Of a stretch of DNA of 64,000 nt, positions 1 through 8,921 are shown in pieces. The DNA is taken from positions 186,001-250,000 of the forward strand of contig CAJTXT010000003.1 in assembly GCA_910583875.1 (NCBI GenBank). Direction: 5' to 3'. Both the position numbers and the translations under genes were made by a program. The stretch comes from an uncultured Vampirovibrio sp. GTDB lineage: Bacteria; Cyanobacteriota; Vampirovibrionia; Gastranaerophilales; Gastranaerophilaceae. The notes under the pieces were generated by a model that was not told the origin of the DNA, made no database searches, and saw only the letters and a list, made by a program, of their open reading frames with translations. Each line of letters begins with the position of its first letter. Within the stretch, counting starts at the first letter, position 1.

Positions 1-543
1 TTCTTCCATTTTCCCCTGCCATTGAGGGTGAGTATTTAAGGTATTAAAATATTCTTCTTTTGTTATTTGATTGGATTTAATCTCATCAACAGATTTTAAG
101 TGCTCCGGAATAAAGTAATAAGCATCGCCCCACTTTGTTCTGTATTCTTGCGGATTAGCTTCATCTAAAGCTTGTTTCATAATAGAACGTTTTGTTATTT
201 CATCAGCAGGCGAAACACCGTCTAATAATTCAAATTCGTTAGGATACTGCCTTATAAGTTCATTACAAAAAGCATGATAAGTATTGACGCAGACTGAAGA
301 AGCTATTGTTCCTATCTCTTTTACTAATCTTGATTTCATTTCGTTAGCAGCTGCTTCAGAATAAGTTAAGCAAAGTATCGAAGAAGGAACTATATTTTCA
401 CTAAGCATGTGTTTAACACGCTGAATAATTGTAAAAGTTTTACCTGTTCCAGGCCCTGCTAAAACCATTACAGGTCCATTTATTGTATTTATACACTCTT
501 GTTGTTTTGTATTAGGTGTAATAGTTGTTTTTACATTATTCAT
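1..543 (-). CDS. UvrD/Rep/PcrA-family DNA helicase, N-terminal part (runs off window start)
   Basis: Reading leftward from an ATG at 541-543 the frame stays open to base 1, giving the first 181 residues. The N-terminus has a Q-motif-like QQECI, then the Walker A AGPGTGKT, a motif Ia-like LTYSEAAANEMKSRL and a motif Ib-like VNTYHAFC, in the order of superfamily 1A helicases. Such enzymes unwind DNA 3' to 5' in repair or restart using ATP. The remainder lies outside the window, so UvrD, PcrA and Rep or a recombinase relative cannot be told apart. It is divergent from the calpain-like gene at 671. Confidence 0.88.
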   Translation of the reverse strand, partial: MNNVKTTITPNTKQQECINTINGPVMVLAGPGTGKTFTIIQRVKHMLSENIVPSSILCLTYSEAAANEMKSRLVKEIGTIASSVCVNTYHAFCNELIRQYPNEFELLDGVSPADEITKRSIMKQALDEANPQEYRTKWGDAYYFIPEHLKSVDEIKSNQITKEEYFNTLNTHPQWQGKMEE

Positions 544-670
544 AAATTAAAATAGCTCCTTTAAAATCATTATAAAATATTATTAAAAAAATTCACAATT
601 ATTTCATTTTGGGGCATTTTTTGCTCATATATATTTTTTATATATTTATAGGAATAATTGTGAGAGTATT

Positions 671-3388
671 TTGATTAGTTCTACAAGTATAAATCAATAT
701 AAATATATAGGTGATAACACTATAAAAACAAATAGTGTTAATACTGAGAATGTTACTCAACCAATTAATCTATATGAAAATTCATCTGATACTTTTGAAT
801 ATTCAACTGAAAATTTTAATGTTTTTGATACTGAAAACAATGCAAAAGAATTAGAAAATGAATTAAAATCCGTTCAAGAGGAGCAGGGTTTTATAGGTAA
901 AGCATGGAATGGAATTAAATCTATATTTGGCGGCGGGTCATCTAAAGTTGAGAAAAATATAGAAAAATATAAAAATGGCGAGATTACTTTTGAAGAAGCG
1001 CAAGAATCAATAAAAAAATATCAAGACGGTCAAAAAATGAGTGTTGATGTTGTTGGTGATATTGCCTCTGGTATTCTTGCCGTTGGTGCATTTAGTCTAG
1101 CTATAGGCAGCGCAGTTGTTACAGGTGGAGCTTCATTACCGATTGCACTTGGTATAGCAACAGCAGCAGGCGCAGGCTCTAAAATTGCAATTAAAGCTTC
1201 TGACAGTGCAGTGGGCGGGCGAGAATACAGTTTGAAAGATTTAGGATATGACGCTGCAACAGGTGCTGTAAACGGTTTATTAGCTCCTGTTACAAACGGA
1301 ATTGGCGCTTCTGTTACAAAAACAATCGGTACAAAAATGGGTTTAACCGTTGTAAAAGAAGGAACAGAAGAAGTAATTGAACAAGGCGTTAAACAAGGTA
1401 TTAAATCAATAATAACTCAGCAAGGTGTTGATGTTATAGGCGGTACTTTAAAAGCTCGTGCATTTGCTACAGCTGCAGGCATGGCTGTAGATGGAGCTAT
1501 CGGCGGCTCTGCTGATAATATGGTTCGTGCTGCACTTAATGGTGAAGATGTATTTGAAGCTGGTGTTCAAGGTGCTGTAGGCGGTATGATTATGGCTCCT
1601 GTTATAGGTGGAGGTTTCAAACTAGCTGGTAAAGCAGGTAAAGCTCTAAATAATAAAATTACAACTTCATCTGTTATGCCTGACGGCGTAAATACAAAGT
1701 TTGCTCAAGGAGCGGAAGGTGATTGTGCTTTATTAAGTGTTCTTGATGGAATGATGAATTCTAAAGATGCGCAAAAGAAAATTAAAAGTGCTATTTCATC
1801 TCCTGTTGGCAGTGATTTTTATAATGTAAAAATTGGAAATAAGAGTGTAAATGTTTTAAAATCTTCTTTAGCTGATGAAGCTTCTGATTCATTATCAGAT
1901 TCAAAAGCTATAAGAATATTTGAATTGGCATATAAGCAGCTTCAAGGTACAGACGATGCTCTTGATGGTGGTTTTGCTGAAGTTATTGCTAAACAATTTG
2001 GCTTAAATCCTGTTCATATTACATCAGACTCTATCTCAGACGAAGTACTTGATACAATTGCAAAAGAAAATAGAAATACGGTTCTTTCATTGGGTGCTTT
2101 TGTTGATGGTGATGGAAATATTGCAGAAACAGGTTCAAGACATTATTTCTCTATCAAAAATATTGACGCTGATACAAAAACAGTAAAAGTTACAAATCCT
2201 TATGACAGTTCAAAAGTTATTGAATTGTCTTATGACGATGTAAAAAAACTTGGTATTTCTATTGACGGTGGAAGTTTAAATGAAACTTCTCTTCCAAATG
2301 TTACAAGAACTTTAGATGATGGAAAATTCTTTGGTAATACAGTAAATATCACAAGAAAACAAAGGTCAGATGCTGAAAATGCAAAGATAATTGAATTATT
2401 GAAGGATGTTAAATCTGTAAAAGATTCGGGTTATATAGATGAAGCTGACTTATCTGAACTTATGGATGCCTTAGATAGTGGAGTTGGCGATTATTCTTCA
2501 ATAATATCAGAAGTTCAATATCAGCAAATTAAAAACAAAGCATTTACTGCTGTGTTTAATGAAAATACTATTCAAATTGGCGGTAGAGATATATATTTAA
2601 CAGAATCACAAAAAGCCGCTTATGAACAGATTTTAGCAAAGTCAGCTTCAGCTCCTGTATCAAAAGGCTATTGCGGACAAGTTATTATGTCTGATTCTAT
2701 GTTTATTGAAGCAACAGCTGTAAATCTGGGATTAGACATTAATGGAAAAACAACAAATGAAATATTTGGCATGTTAAGAGACCTTGTATTTGATGATGTT
2801 GATATATTACCGAATGTTCAATTTGGAAATAAAAAAGCCATTATTCAAGAATATTTTTTAAGAGACAGTTTTTCTGAAAGTATACAAAAGGTTAAAGATA
2901 TGAGTGGTGATAAAGCTGTTCATGAAATGAATAAAGCATTAATGCAAAGATTTGATACAAATGATGCATTTGCAAAACAATGGATGGATTACTGTGCTGG
3001 AAGTGATAAATTTAAACAATTTTCTGCACTTGCTGATACTTATAAACAAGAACTAAGAACAACTCTTTCTTCTATGGGTATTTCAAAAAGTAAAATAGAA
3101 GAATTAATATCTGCCAATATTGAAAATGAAGACCATATTATCTTTAGAGCTTTACAACGTGATGCTATAGTTGATGTTAATACAACAATCCAAAATTGGT
3201 CAGATATTAGTAATAATGGCTTTATTTATAATCTTGCAAAAAAACTTGTAGATGGTGATACATCTGAAGATTTCATGGGAATGCTTTTAACAAGAGAAGG
3301 AACAAGCAAATTCCATACAATTGAATATAGTTTAAAACATGGTAAATGGGATACTGATGCACCATATTTGCCAAAGTATGCAAGTTAG
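671..3388 (+). CDS. Large protein with calpain-like cysteine protease domain and Gly/Ala-rich hydrophobic region
   Basis: This is a 905-residue protein with a probable TTG start; GAGAG lies 4 bases before it and no better ATG is near. Residues about 125-320 are Gly/Ala-rich and hydrophobic, resembling membrane-inserting segments. A putative catalytic triad follows in calpain order: Cys352 in QGAEGDCALLS, His491 in GSRHYFSI and Asn509 in VTNPYDS. These match the family pattern of QG..GDC, H.Y and NP. The C-terminal 390 residues are unrecognised. There is no classical signal peptide. Calpain-like domains in bacteria occur in proteases and in effector or toxin proteins. The triad is visible; activity, target and secretion are inference. 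The stop overlaps the convergent gene at 3385 by four bases. Confidence 0.72.
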   Translation: MISSTSINQYKYIGDNTIKTNSVNTENVTQPINLYENSSDTFEYSTENFNVFDTENNAKELENELKSVQEEQGFIGKAWNGIKSIFGGGSSKVEKNIEKYKNGEITFEEAQESIKKYQDGQKMSVDVVGDIASGILAVGAFSLAIGSAVVTGGASLPIALGIATAAGAGSKIAIKASDSAVGGREYSLKDLGYDAATGAVNGLLAPVTNGIGASVTKTIGTKMGLTVVKEGTEEVIEQGVKQGIKSIITQQGVDVIGGTLKARAFATAAGMAVDGAIGGSADNMVRAALNGEDVFEAGVQGAVGGMIMAPVIGGGFKLAGKAGKALNNKITTSSVMPDGVNTKFAQGAEGDCALLSVLDGMMNSKDAQKKIKSAISSPVGSDFYNVKIGNKSVNVLKSSLADEASDSLSDSKAIRIFELAYKQLQGTDDALDGGFAEVIAKQFGLNPVHITSDSISDEVLDTIAKENRNTVLSLGAFVDGDGNIAETGSRHYFSIKNIDADTKTVKVTNPYDSSKVIELSYDDVKKLGISIDGGSLNETSLPNVTRTLDDGKFFGNTVNITRKQRSDAENAKIIELLKDVKSVKDSGYIDEADLSELMDALDSGVGDYSSIISEVQYQQIKNKAFTAVFNENTIQIGGRDIYLTESQKAAYEQILAKSASAPVSKGYCGQVIMSDSMFIEATAVNLGLDINGKTTNEIFGMLRDLVFDDVDILPNVQFGNKKAIIQEYFLRDSFSESIQKVKDMSGDKAVHEMNKALMQRFDTNDAFAKQWMDYCAGSDKFKQFSALADTYKQELRTTLSSMGISKSKIEELISANIENEDHIIFRALQRDAIVDVNTTIQNWSDISNNGFIYNLAKKLVDGDTSEDFMGMLLTREGTSKFHTIEYSLKHGKWDTDAPYLPKYAS

Positions 3389-3861
3389 TTTAAATTATTA
3401 TAATCGCTAACAGCTTGTTGAATAGTCTTTTTTAAAGTATTTGAATCAGATTTATTTGTTGAAGCATTGATAACTGAATCAGCAAATTTAAATTCATTTT
3501 CAAAAATTCTTTGGTTTGATAATATCTCACTTTGAGGCATATGTGAAAATATAAATTGCATTTTTCTTGTTTCTGTTAACAATTCTGATATAAATTGTTT
3601 TTCTTCTTTGTTATTAGTTAAATAACTGCTGACAATCGGAATAAGATAAGAAACAGGACTCATGGACATTTTTTCTGAATGTTGAAATTTATGAAGTTCT
3701 GCTTTTGTATCAAAATTATTTTCCACTTTTAATCTCTTTGCTGTTCTTTTAAAATAATCCATTTGAGGATGAGTTATATTTTTACCAAAATTATTGTATT
3801 GTTTTGGTAACTTATTGTCAAATCTATTTATTATTATATTGGGTTTAAAACTAATTTGCAT
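3385..3861 (-). CDS. Lineage-specific hypothetical protein with N-terminal SFK motif
   Basis: A 158-residue protein of unknown function beginning MQISFKPNIIINRF. It is basic and largely helical in composition, with no membrane segment or known motif visible. The SFK triplet near the N-terminus recurs in other small proteins of this window (37719 gene) and in the extended N-terminus of the adjacent RtcB. It lies 2 bases downstream of rtcB on the same strand, so it is probably cotranscribed with it. The 3' end overlaps the convergent 671 gene by four bases. Confidence 0.65.
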   Translation of the reverse strand: MQISFKPNIIINRFDNKLPKQYNNFGKNITHPQMDYFKRTAKRLKVENNFDTKAELHKFQHSEKMSMSPVSYLIPIVSSYLTNNKEEKQFISELLTETRKMQFIFSHMPQSEILSNQRIFENEFKFADSVINASTNKSDSNTLKKTIQQAVSDYNNLN

Positions 3862-3863
3862 AT

Positions 3864-5045
3864 TTAATCCTTAAAATTATAAAGAGGCTTTAGTATTGCT
3901 TGAATTTCTGCAGTTTCCTCTATTTCTTCAATAATTTCTTCAGCATCTTTATAAGCTTTTGGTGCTTCATCTAATGTTGATTGTCTTACGCTGGTTGTGT
4001 ATATTCCGCTCATAGTTTGTTTATAATCATCTAATGATAATGTTCTAAATGCTTCGCCGCGCGGAATTTTTCTTCCGGCACCGTGTGGTGCTGTACAATT
4101 CCATTCTAAATTACCTTTTCCGACCGAAAGAAGTGAACCATCTTTCATATTTAATGGGATTAAAAGTTGTTTCCCTTTATTAGCATCAACGGAACCTTTT
4201 CGTATCATTTTATCATCTGAAATATAGTTATGGACTGTATCAAAAGAACTTTTTTCTTTCCAGCCCATTCTTGTTAATATTTCATCTGCAATAACTCGTC
4301 GATTAAATTTTGCATATTCTTGTGCAACTTTCATATTCTCAAGATATCTTTTTGCTTCATCGCCATCAAGATAAGAAAGTTCTGGAATATAATAATGATT
4401 TTGGTGTCTTGCTATATATTCATGATATCCAGCAACATTTTTACCAAAGCCGCGAGAACCTGAATGGATTATTAAATATTTGTTTCCTGTATCATCAGAT
4501 GCAAATTCTATAAAATGGTTTCCTTTTCCAACTGTGCCAAGTGCTCCTTCAAAAAAATCAGCATCTTTATTATCAATATCTTTACAAACATTTTTTATTC
4601 CATCTTGTAATTTTTTGGGAATCTTTCGTAAATTTCTTGGTGTTTTTGTTCTCTGGCTTGATGAATATGTCTTTATTATTTCATCTAATTTTTTATAATC
4701 AGGTTCTTGTCCTTGAGTATCAACTTGTATGCATAACATTCCGCAGCCTATATCACTTCCTATTATGGCAGGAATAATTTTTTCATTAATTATTGGTGCA
4801 CTAAATCCTACAACTGTATTTTTACTAGGGTGAACATCTGGCATGATTCTTATTGGAGCATCCTTAAATACTGGATGATTACACATCCTTTTTATTTGTT
4901 CGCTTGTTTTATAATCTATTGAAGATGTATAAATCTTTGCAGTTGTTGCTTTTCCTTTTATTTGTATTTCGTTTTTGCTTTTAAACGAAGGTAAATTTAA
5001 TTTTTTATATCGGCTTGGAGTGCTTAAACTAATCCTTGTTATCAT
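3864..5045 (-). CDS. rtcB: RtcB-type RNA ligase
   Basis: A 393-residue RtcB homologue, a GTP- and Mn2+-dependent ligase that joins RNA 3'-phosphate or 2',3'-cyclic phosphate ends to 5'-OH ends in RNA repair. The diagnostic motifs are present: GSDIGCGM with metal ligands Asp98 and Cys101, GNHFIE with His177, HSGSRGFG with His194, and APHGAGR, whose His321 is the expected guanylylated residue. It is a little shorter than archaeal and E. coli enzymes. The first 30 residues are an unusual extension containing LPSFKSK, like the N-termini of lineage-specific proteins nearby. No archease gene is seen next to it. Confidence 0.93.
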   Translation of the reverse strand: MITRISLSTPSRYKKLNLPSFKSKNEIQIKGKATTAKIYTSSIDYKTSEQIKRMCNHPVFKDAPIRIMPDVHPSKNTVVGFSAPIINEKIIPAIIGSDIGCGMLCIQVDTQGQEPDYKKLDEIIKTYSSSQRTKTPRNLRKIPKKLQDGIKNVCKDIDNKDADFFEGALGTVGKGNHFIEFASDDTGNKYLIIHSGSRGFGKNVAGYHEYIARHQNHYYIPELSYLDGDEAKRYLENMKVAQEYAKFNRRVIADEILTRMGWKEKSSFDTVHNYISDDKMIRKGSVDANKGKQLLIPLNMKDGSLLSVGKGNLEWNCTAPHGAGRKIPRGEAFRTLSLDDYKQTMSGIYTTSVRQSTLDEAPKAYKDAEEIIEEIEETAEIQAILKPLYNFKD

Positions 5046-5205
5046 GGGTTTTCTCGCATTTTCTGTTAGATATAAACAATAAAAATAAAATTATTTGCTT
5101 TAATTTTGTAAAATAATTCTCTTTTCTAATATCTATAAATCAACTGATTTATATACAGATGTATGTATTTGTATTATTTTTAACTAACGTAATAAAACAC
5201 TTTTT

Positions 5206-5231
5206 ACAGAAAATTTTATTAAATTTTCTGT
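5206..5231. repeat. Perfect 11-bp inverted repeat after radical SAM gene
   Basis: ACAGAAAATTT and AAATTTTCTGT are separated by TATT. The hairpin sits just beyond the stop of the leftward radical SAM gene. The T-rich stretch follows it only on the + strand, so as an intrinsic terminator it would work in the opposite direction. It may block antisense transcription or protect the 3' end. Confidence 0.45.
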
Positions 5232-5237
5232 TTTATT

Positions 5238-6059
5238 TTATGTCCATTCAGAAATGTCTTTTTTGGAAATATCCCATTTTATATCATATTCTCGATGCTC
5301 TATGTCACAATATTTACAGAATGGAACTAATTCTGAAAAATAGTTGATTATATTTTTCTTTTTTGTAGATTTAAAAAATCCTTTTATCTTATGTATATTA
5401 ATTCCGTCTTTTTTTGTTATTTTTAAATTTGTACCAAAATATTCATTTAAATGTCTGGCAGCAGGAATTAAAGGACATCTGTATAAAATTCCCTTTTCTA
5501 ATGTATGGCAATACAATCCTTGATAACATTGCTTGTGCATATCATTTATTTCTATCTCCCCGTTGATATTATAAGTAGATTTGCAGAAAAGCTTTTCTTT
5601 TATATTAGAATTTTCAGAGAATCCATAATTAATTTTATATTTTTTACAAAGAAAATTTATTTTTTCGATATCAAGGTCTACGCCATATTTTGTTATTATT
5701 AAGTAAATATTGTATTTACTTAATGTTTCCCAAAATTCTTCATTCATTTTTGTTAGTAATATTCCATTTGTCCATAATTGAATATGTGTATTTTTTAGAA
5801 TTTTAGAAGAATGGTTTAAAAACTCATTTATATCTTTGTGTAATAAGGGTTCTCCTCCCATAATAGCGAAACTGTCTATTCTATCAAAAAGCTGGTTCAT
5901 TCTTTTTAAATCTTTTATAAATATATTTAAATCTTCAAATTCAGGTTTTGCTATCGGAGCGCAATGGTCACAGCTTTTACAGTTTAAATTGCAATGATGC
6001 ACAATCTCACATAAAAAGTAATGAATTCTTAATTTATTGTTTTCTAATATAACAGTCAT
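5238..6059 (-). CDS. Radical SAM protein with C-terminal SPASM-like cysteines
   Basis: A 273-residue protein with the radical SAM cluster motif Cys23-x3-Cys27-x2-Cys30 (HHCNLNCKSCDHC) and the SAM-binding MGGEP motif. The C-terminal third has further cysteines (CYQGLYC, YRCPL, FCKYC) arranged like a SPASM auxiliary Fe-S domain. It should cleave SAM reductively and act by radical chemistry on an unknown substrate. SPASM-type enzymes modify peptides, proteins or small carbohydrates. It stands alone between rtcB and hpf, so context does not narrow the function. Confidence 0.82.
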   Translation of the reverse strand: MTVILENNKLRIHYFLCEIVHHCNLNCKSCDHCAPIAKPEFEDLNIFIKDLKRMNQLFDRIDSFAIMGGEPLLHKDINEFLNHSSKILKNTHIQLWTNGILLTKMNEEFWETLSKYNIYLIITKYGVDLDIEKINFLCKKYKINYGFSENSNIKEKLFCKSTYNINGEIEINDMHKQCYQGLYCHTLEKGILYRCPLIPAARHLNEYFGTNLKITKKDGINIHKIKGFFKSTKKKNIINYFSELVPFCKYCDIEHREYDIKWDISKKDISEWT

Positions 6060-6172
6060 AAAGTATTAATCCTTTATAAATATATTACTTTAAAGTTATG
6101 CTAATTTATATATTTTTTATTAATATGAAATAAAATTATAATTTATGGGTTTAAAAGTTGCCATGAATCGGG

Positions 6173-6178
6173 TATAAT
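6173..6178 (+). promoter_or_regulatory. Probable -10 element of hpf
   Basis: A perfect TATAAT lies 33 bases before the hpf start codon. The only TTGCCA nearby (6158) is 9 bases away, too close for a -35 box. At 17-bp spacing the sequence is TTTAAA, a weak -35. Confidence 0.5.
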
Positions 6179-6210
6179 ATCTAAGTAGATATTTTATGGA
6201 GGCATAATAA

Positions 6211-6570
6211 ATGCGCATTACAGTAAAAGGGCGTAACATTGAAATTACAGATGCAATTCGTGCATATGCAGAAGAAAAAATTGGAAAGGTTATGAATCAT
6301 TATGATCAAATTCAATCAATTGATGTTGTTCTTAATGTAATAAAAAATCCTTCAGTTTCTCAAAGTCACACTGCAGAAGTAATATGTAAGTTTGTTTCAG
6401 GCTCTGTTCAAGCAGAAGAAAGCGCAGAAACAATGTATGCAAGTATTGACCTTGTAGCTGATAAAATTAACAGACAAGTTAAAAAGTTTAAAGAAAAACA
6501 AATGACATCTTCTAAAACTGCATCTATTAGAACAGATGCTGCTGTTGAAGAAGAAACAGATGCTGAATAA
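6211..6570 (+). CDS. hpf: Ribosome hibernation promoting factor, short form
   Basis: A 119-residue HPF/YfiA-family protein that binds the 30S decoding region during slow growth. It begins MRITVKGRNIEITDAIR and contains the conserved YAEEKIGKVMNHYDQI and ADKINRQVKKFKEK elements. A good GGAGG lies 9 bases before the ATG. It lacks the C-terminal dimerisation domain of long-form HPF; the tail after residue 95 is acidic and low complexity. It is a single-gene unit ended by a strong terminator. Confidence 0.93.
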   Translation: MRITVKGRNIEITDAIRAYAEEKIGKVMNHYDQIQSIDVVLNVIKNPSVSQSHTAEVICKFVSGSVQAEESAETMYASIDLVADKINRQVKKFKEKQMTSSKTASIRTDAAVEEETDAE

Positions 6571-6581
6571 TTTTATTAAAT

Positions 6582-6615
6582 AAAAAAAGAACCCGATTAT
6601 TCGGGTTCTTTTTTT
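6582..6615. terminator. Bidirectional terminator between hpf and leuD
   Basis: GAACCCGA and TCGGGTTC form an 8-bp stem with a TTAT loop, flanked by A7 and T7 tracts. It serves hpf on + and leuD on -, whose stop codon lies at its edge. Confidence 0.92.
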
Positions 6616-7105
6616 AATGTTTTAATTTTTCTCTTGTATAGTTTATTAGTCCGCCTGCATTAACCAAATTTTGTATTTCTTGCGGAAATTTATTACAAGT
6701 ATATTCTTTACCTGTTGTTGTATTTTTTACAATACCTGAAGTTAAATCAAATTCTAAAATATCATTTTTATTGCATTCATCACTTAATGTTGGGTGCTCT
6801 AAAATAGGTAAACCAATGTTTATAGCATTTCTGTAGAAAATTCTTGCAAAACTTTTTGCAATTACAATTGCAATTCCTGATGCTTTTATCGCAATAGGTG
6901 CATGTTCACGAGAACTTCCGCATCCAAAATTTTCACCAGCGACTATTATATCAGAGGCTTTTACTTCTTGAGCAAAAGATGTATCTATATCCTCCATACA
7001 ATGTTTTGCTAATTCTTCATGTGACGCTGTATTTAAATATCTTGCAGGGATAATAACATCTGTATCTATATTATCAGCGTATTTCCATACTTTTCCTATA
7101 TTCAT
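6614..7105 (-). CDS. leuD: 3-isopropylmalate dehydratase small subunit
   Basis: A 163-residue small (swivelling) subunit of isopropylmalate isomerase, which with LeuC interconverts 2- and 3-isopropylmalate in leucine synthesis. NIDTDVIIPARYL, GENFGCGSSREHAP and FARIFYRNAINIGLP are characteristic. The length fits the short LeuD/HacB class. LeuC is not in the window, so the subunits are encoded apart. A homoaconitase small subunit is the main alternative, but leucine synthesis is likelier in bacteria. Confidence 0.9.
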   Translation of the reverse strand: MNIGKVWKYADNIDTDVIIPARYLNTASHEELAKHCMEDIDTSFAQEVKASDIIVAGENFGCGSSREHAPIAIKASGIAIVIAKSFARIFYRNAINIGLPILEHPTLSDECNKNDILEFDLTSGIVKNTTTGKEYTCNKFPQEIQNLVNAGGLINYTREKLKH

Positions 7106-7200
7106 CGTATCTCTTTACATCCTTTATTCTCTATAATATACTATTAATTATACATTACATGTGCGAAATGTTAATAGCATTTACGAAAAAGGAGAGACAA

Positions 7201-7398
7201 ATGGTAGAAATGATTGGGCAAGCAGCAGGTAGCATCTGGAACTATTTGAATGAAAAGGGTGAATCATCTGTTTCAAAAATGAAAAAAGAATTAGATTTAA
7301 AAGGTAACATGGCAGATTTAGCTTTAGGCTGGTTAGCTCGTGAAGGCAAAATTGAAATTACAAAAAAAGGTTTAACAACAAACGTTAAATTAGTATAG
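7201..7398 (+). CDS. Small winged-helix protein (DUF2582-like)
   Basis: A 65-residue protein starting MVEMIGQAAGSIW; AAAAAGGAGAG lies 6 bases before this ATG, so I prefer it over the longer frame from 7159. The pattern of an N-terminal helix, NMADLALGWLAREGKI and a short beta hairpin (IEITKKGLTTNVKLV) matches the DUF2582 winged-helix family. DNA binding is inferred from the fold only. It is a single gene closed by a strong terminator. Confidence 0.8.
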   Translation: MVEMIGQAAGSIWNYLNEKGESSVSKMKKELDLKGNMADLALGWLAREGKIEITKKGLTTNVKLV

Positions 7399-7403
7399 TT
7401 TTT

Positions 7404-7436
7404 AAAAAATGTCCAAAATTTTGGACATTTTTTTTG
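7404..7436 (+). terminator. Terminator of the DUF2582 gene
   Basis: ATGTCCAAAA and TTTTGGACAT form an extended dyad followed by T8. Confidence 0.9.
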
Positions 7437-7449
7437 AAAAAAATTTTTT

Positions 7450-7482
7450 TTTGAGATAATAAAATTATATTATTATCTCAAA
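7450..7482. promoter_or_regulatory. 12-bp perfect dyad upstream of cysE
   Basis: TTTGAGATAATA at 7450-7461 is repeated inverted at 7471-7482 with a 9-base spacer. It sits 20 bases before cysE and next to a TATATT that could be its -10, so an operator or 5' hairpin is plausible. It lacks the T tract of a terminator. Confidence 0.4.
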
Positions 7483-7501
7483 TTTATATTGTAGGTGTAT
7501 A

Positions 7502-8161
7502 ATGCGATTAATTAAAAAAGTATTTTCTCAAATAAAAGAAGATATTAAAACTATATATGATAAAGACCCGGCAGCAGAAAATATTCTTGAAGTATTATTC
7601 TGTTATCCTGGATTGCATGCTTTAATAATGCATCGTATTGCACATAAACTTAATTATTGGAAAATACCTTTAATACCAAGAATAATTTCTAATATCTCCA
7701 GATTCTTTACAGGAATAGAAATACATCCTGCAGCAAGAATAGGCAGACGCTTTTTTATAGACCATGGGATGGGCGTGGTAATTGGTGCAACAACCATTAT
7801 TGGTGATGATGTTCTTTTGTATCAAGGTGTCACTCTTGGCGGTACTGGTAATGAACATGGGAAACGTCACCCAACATTAGGAAATAATATTGTTGTTGGT
7901 TCCGGCGCAAAAGTATTAGGAAATATTGAAATAGGTTCAAATTCTCGTATTGGCGCTGGCAGCGTTGTTGTTGATTCTGTGCCGGAAAATTCTACAGTTG
8001 TTGGTATCCCTGGCAGAATTGTAAGGCAAAAACTATTGATACAAGGTCAATTAATGCACAATAGAATTCCAGATCCTATTACCTGTCAATTAAATCGTTT
8101 AAAATATGAAATGCAAGATTTGAAAGAAAAAGTAGATGAAATGAAAAAAAGCGAAGATTAA
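7502..8161 (+). CDS. cysE: Serine O-acetyltransferase
   Basis: A 219-residue CysE that transfers acetyl from acetyl-CoA to L-serine, making O-acetylserine for cysteine synthesis. The N-terminal helical part (LFCYPGLHALIMHRIAHKL) is followed by a left-handed beta helix with IHPAARIGRRFFIDHGMG and GATTIIGDDVLLYQGVTLGG and a long C-terminal helix. The catalytic His of DHGMG is present. No cysK is adjacent. The terminator hairpin overlaps the last codons. Confidence 0.93.
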   Translation: MRLIKKVFSQIKEDIKTIYDKDPAAENILEVLFCYPGLHALIMHRIAHKLNYWKIPLIPRIISNISRFFTGIEIHPAARIGRRFFIDHGMGVVIGATTIIGDDVLLYQGVTLGGTGNEHGKRHPTLGNNIVVGSGAKVLGNIEIGSNSRIGAGSVVVDSVPENSTVVGIPGRIVRQKLLIQGQLMHNRIPDPITCQLNRLKYEMQDLKEKVDEMKKSED

Positions 8162-8173
8162 TCTTCGCTTTTT
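8144..8173 (+). terminator. Terminator overlapping the cysE stop codon
   Basis: GCGAAGATTAATCTTCGC (8151-8168) is a perfect palindrome containing the TAA stop, preceded by A7 and followed by T5. Confidence 0.85.
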
Positions 8174-8200
8174 CTTTGTTATTTGTTTCGGTTATAGTTC

Positions 8201-8806
8201 TTATCTTACTTTTTTGTTTCCGTTGAATAATAAGTTTCCAAGACATTCAAATGGTGCTGCTACTATAGATACTGCATCTAATAAGAAGTTATGGCTTTTA
8301 TCTTCTTCTATATCACACATTGCTAATAGTAAATCTTCTTGAGAAGTTGAGTCGCAGTTACCAGCTGTTCTGATTTTTTGAGCTTCAACACCAGCTGCAT
8401 TTCTTGAATTTTCTCTAATGAATTCTTCTAAGTCGCCGCCAATTTCTGATTCAATTAATTGTCTAGCTACTGCTCTTAATTGAGAATCATCACCTTCTTC
8501 AGAAACTAATTGACCATATCTTGTTTGAGCTTCCATTTCTGAAAGTAATTTTTCATAAGCTGCCATTGCTTTATCTTCTTCACCGTTTGCTAAGTATGAT
8601 GCAATGTTTGAAATCTTTGTATTGATTGCTGCATCACGTCCAGAATAAGCAATTTCGTATGATTCTTTTGTATCTGTATAACCGTATTTTTTATCTAAAT
8701 ATTCTTCATTATATAAGCTTCCAACTGAAACGCCACCACTTTGAGTCATTGTTCCAATACCAGCTGAACCGCTTAAGAAACTACCATTTTGAAATGCTAC
8801 TGTCAT
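8201..8806 (-). CDS. Lineage-specific hypothetical protein
   Basis: A 201-residue protein with a low-complexity Ser/Gly N-terminus (GSFLSGSAGIGTMTQSGG), then an acidic alpha-helical body, and a C-terminal hydrophobic patch (FLLDAVSIVAAPFECLGNLLF). GGAGG lies a few bases before the ATG. Its leader contains GTTTTTATAT and GTGGTTAGTT, shared with the leader of the 51601 gene, which suggests coregulation. No known domain was recognised and function is unknown. Confidence 0.68.
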   Translation of the reverse strand: MTVAFQNGSFLSGSAGIGTMTQSGGVSVGSLYNEEYLDKKYGYTDTKESYEIAYSGRDAAINTKISNIASYLANGEEDKAMAAYEKLLSEMEAQTRYGQLVSEEGDDSQLRAVARQLIESEIGGDLEEFIRENSRNAAGVEAQKIRTAGNCDSTSQEDLLLAMCDIEEDKSHNFLLDAVSIVAAPFECLGNLLFNGNKKVR

Positions 8807-8854
8807 AACTAACCTCCACTACCATAAATAATTTAATCTAAACTAACCACATAT

Positions 8855-8864
8855 ATATAAAAAC
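8855..8864 (-). promoter_or_regulatory. Shared leader element (GTTTTTATAT)
   Basis: On the minus strand GTTTTTATAT lies about 50-60 bases upstream of the 8806 start. The same ten bases occur before the 43531 and 51601 genes. TATATA may be the -10 box. Confidence 0.4.
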
Positions 8865-8921
8865 AATCTGGCGTAAAGAATTTACTTTTTAGATGTTATT
8901 TGTTAACATTTCTTAATAAAC

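Noticed and set aside
6158..6163. TTGCCA as -35 for hpf
   Set aside because: Only 9 bases from TATAAT; wrong spacing.
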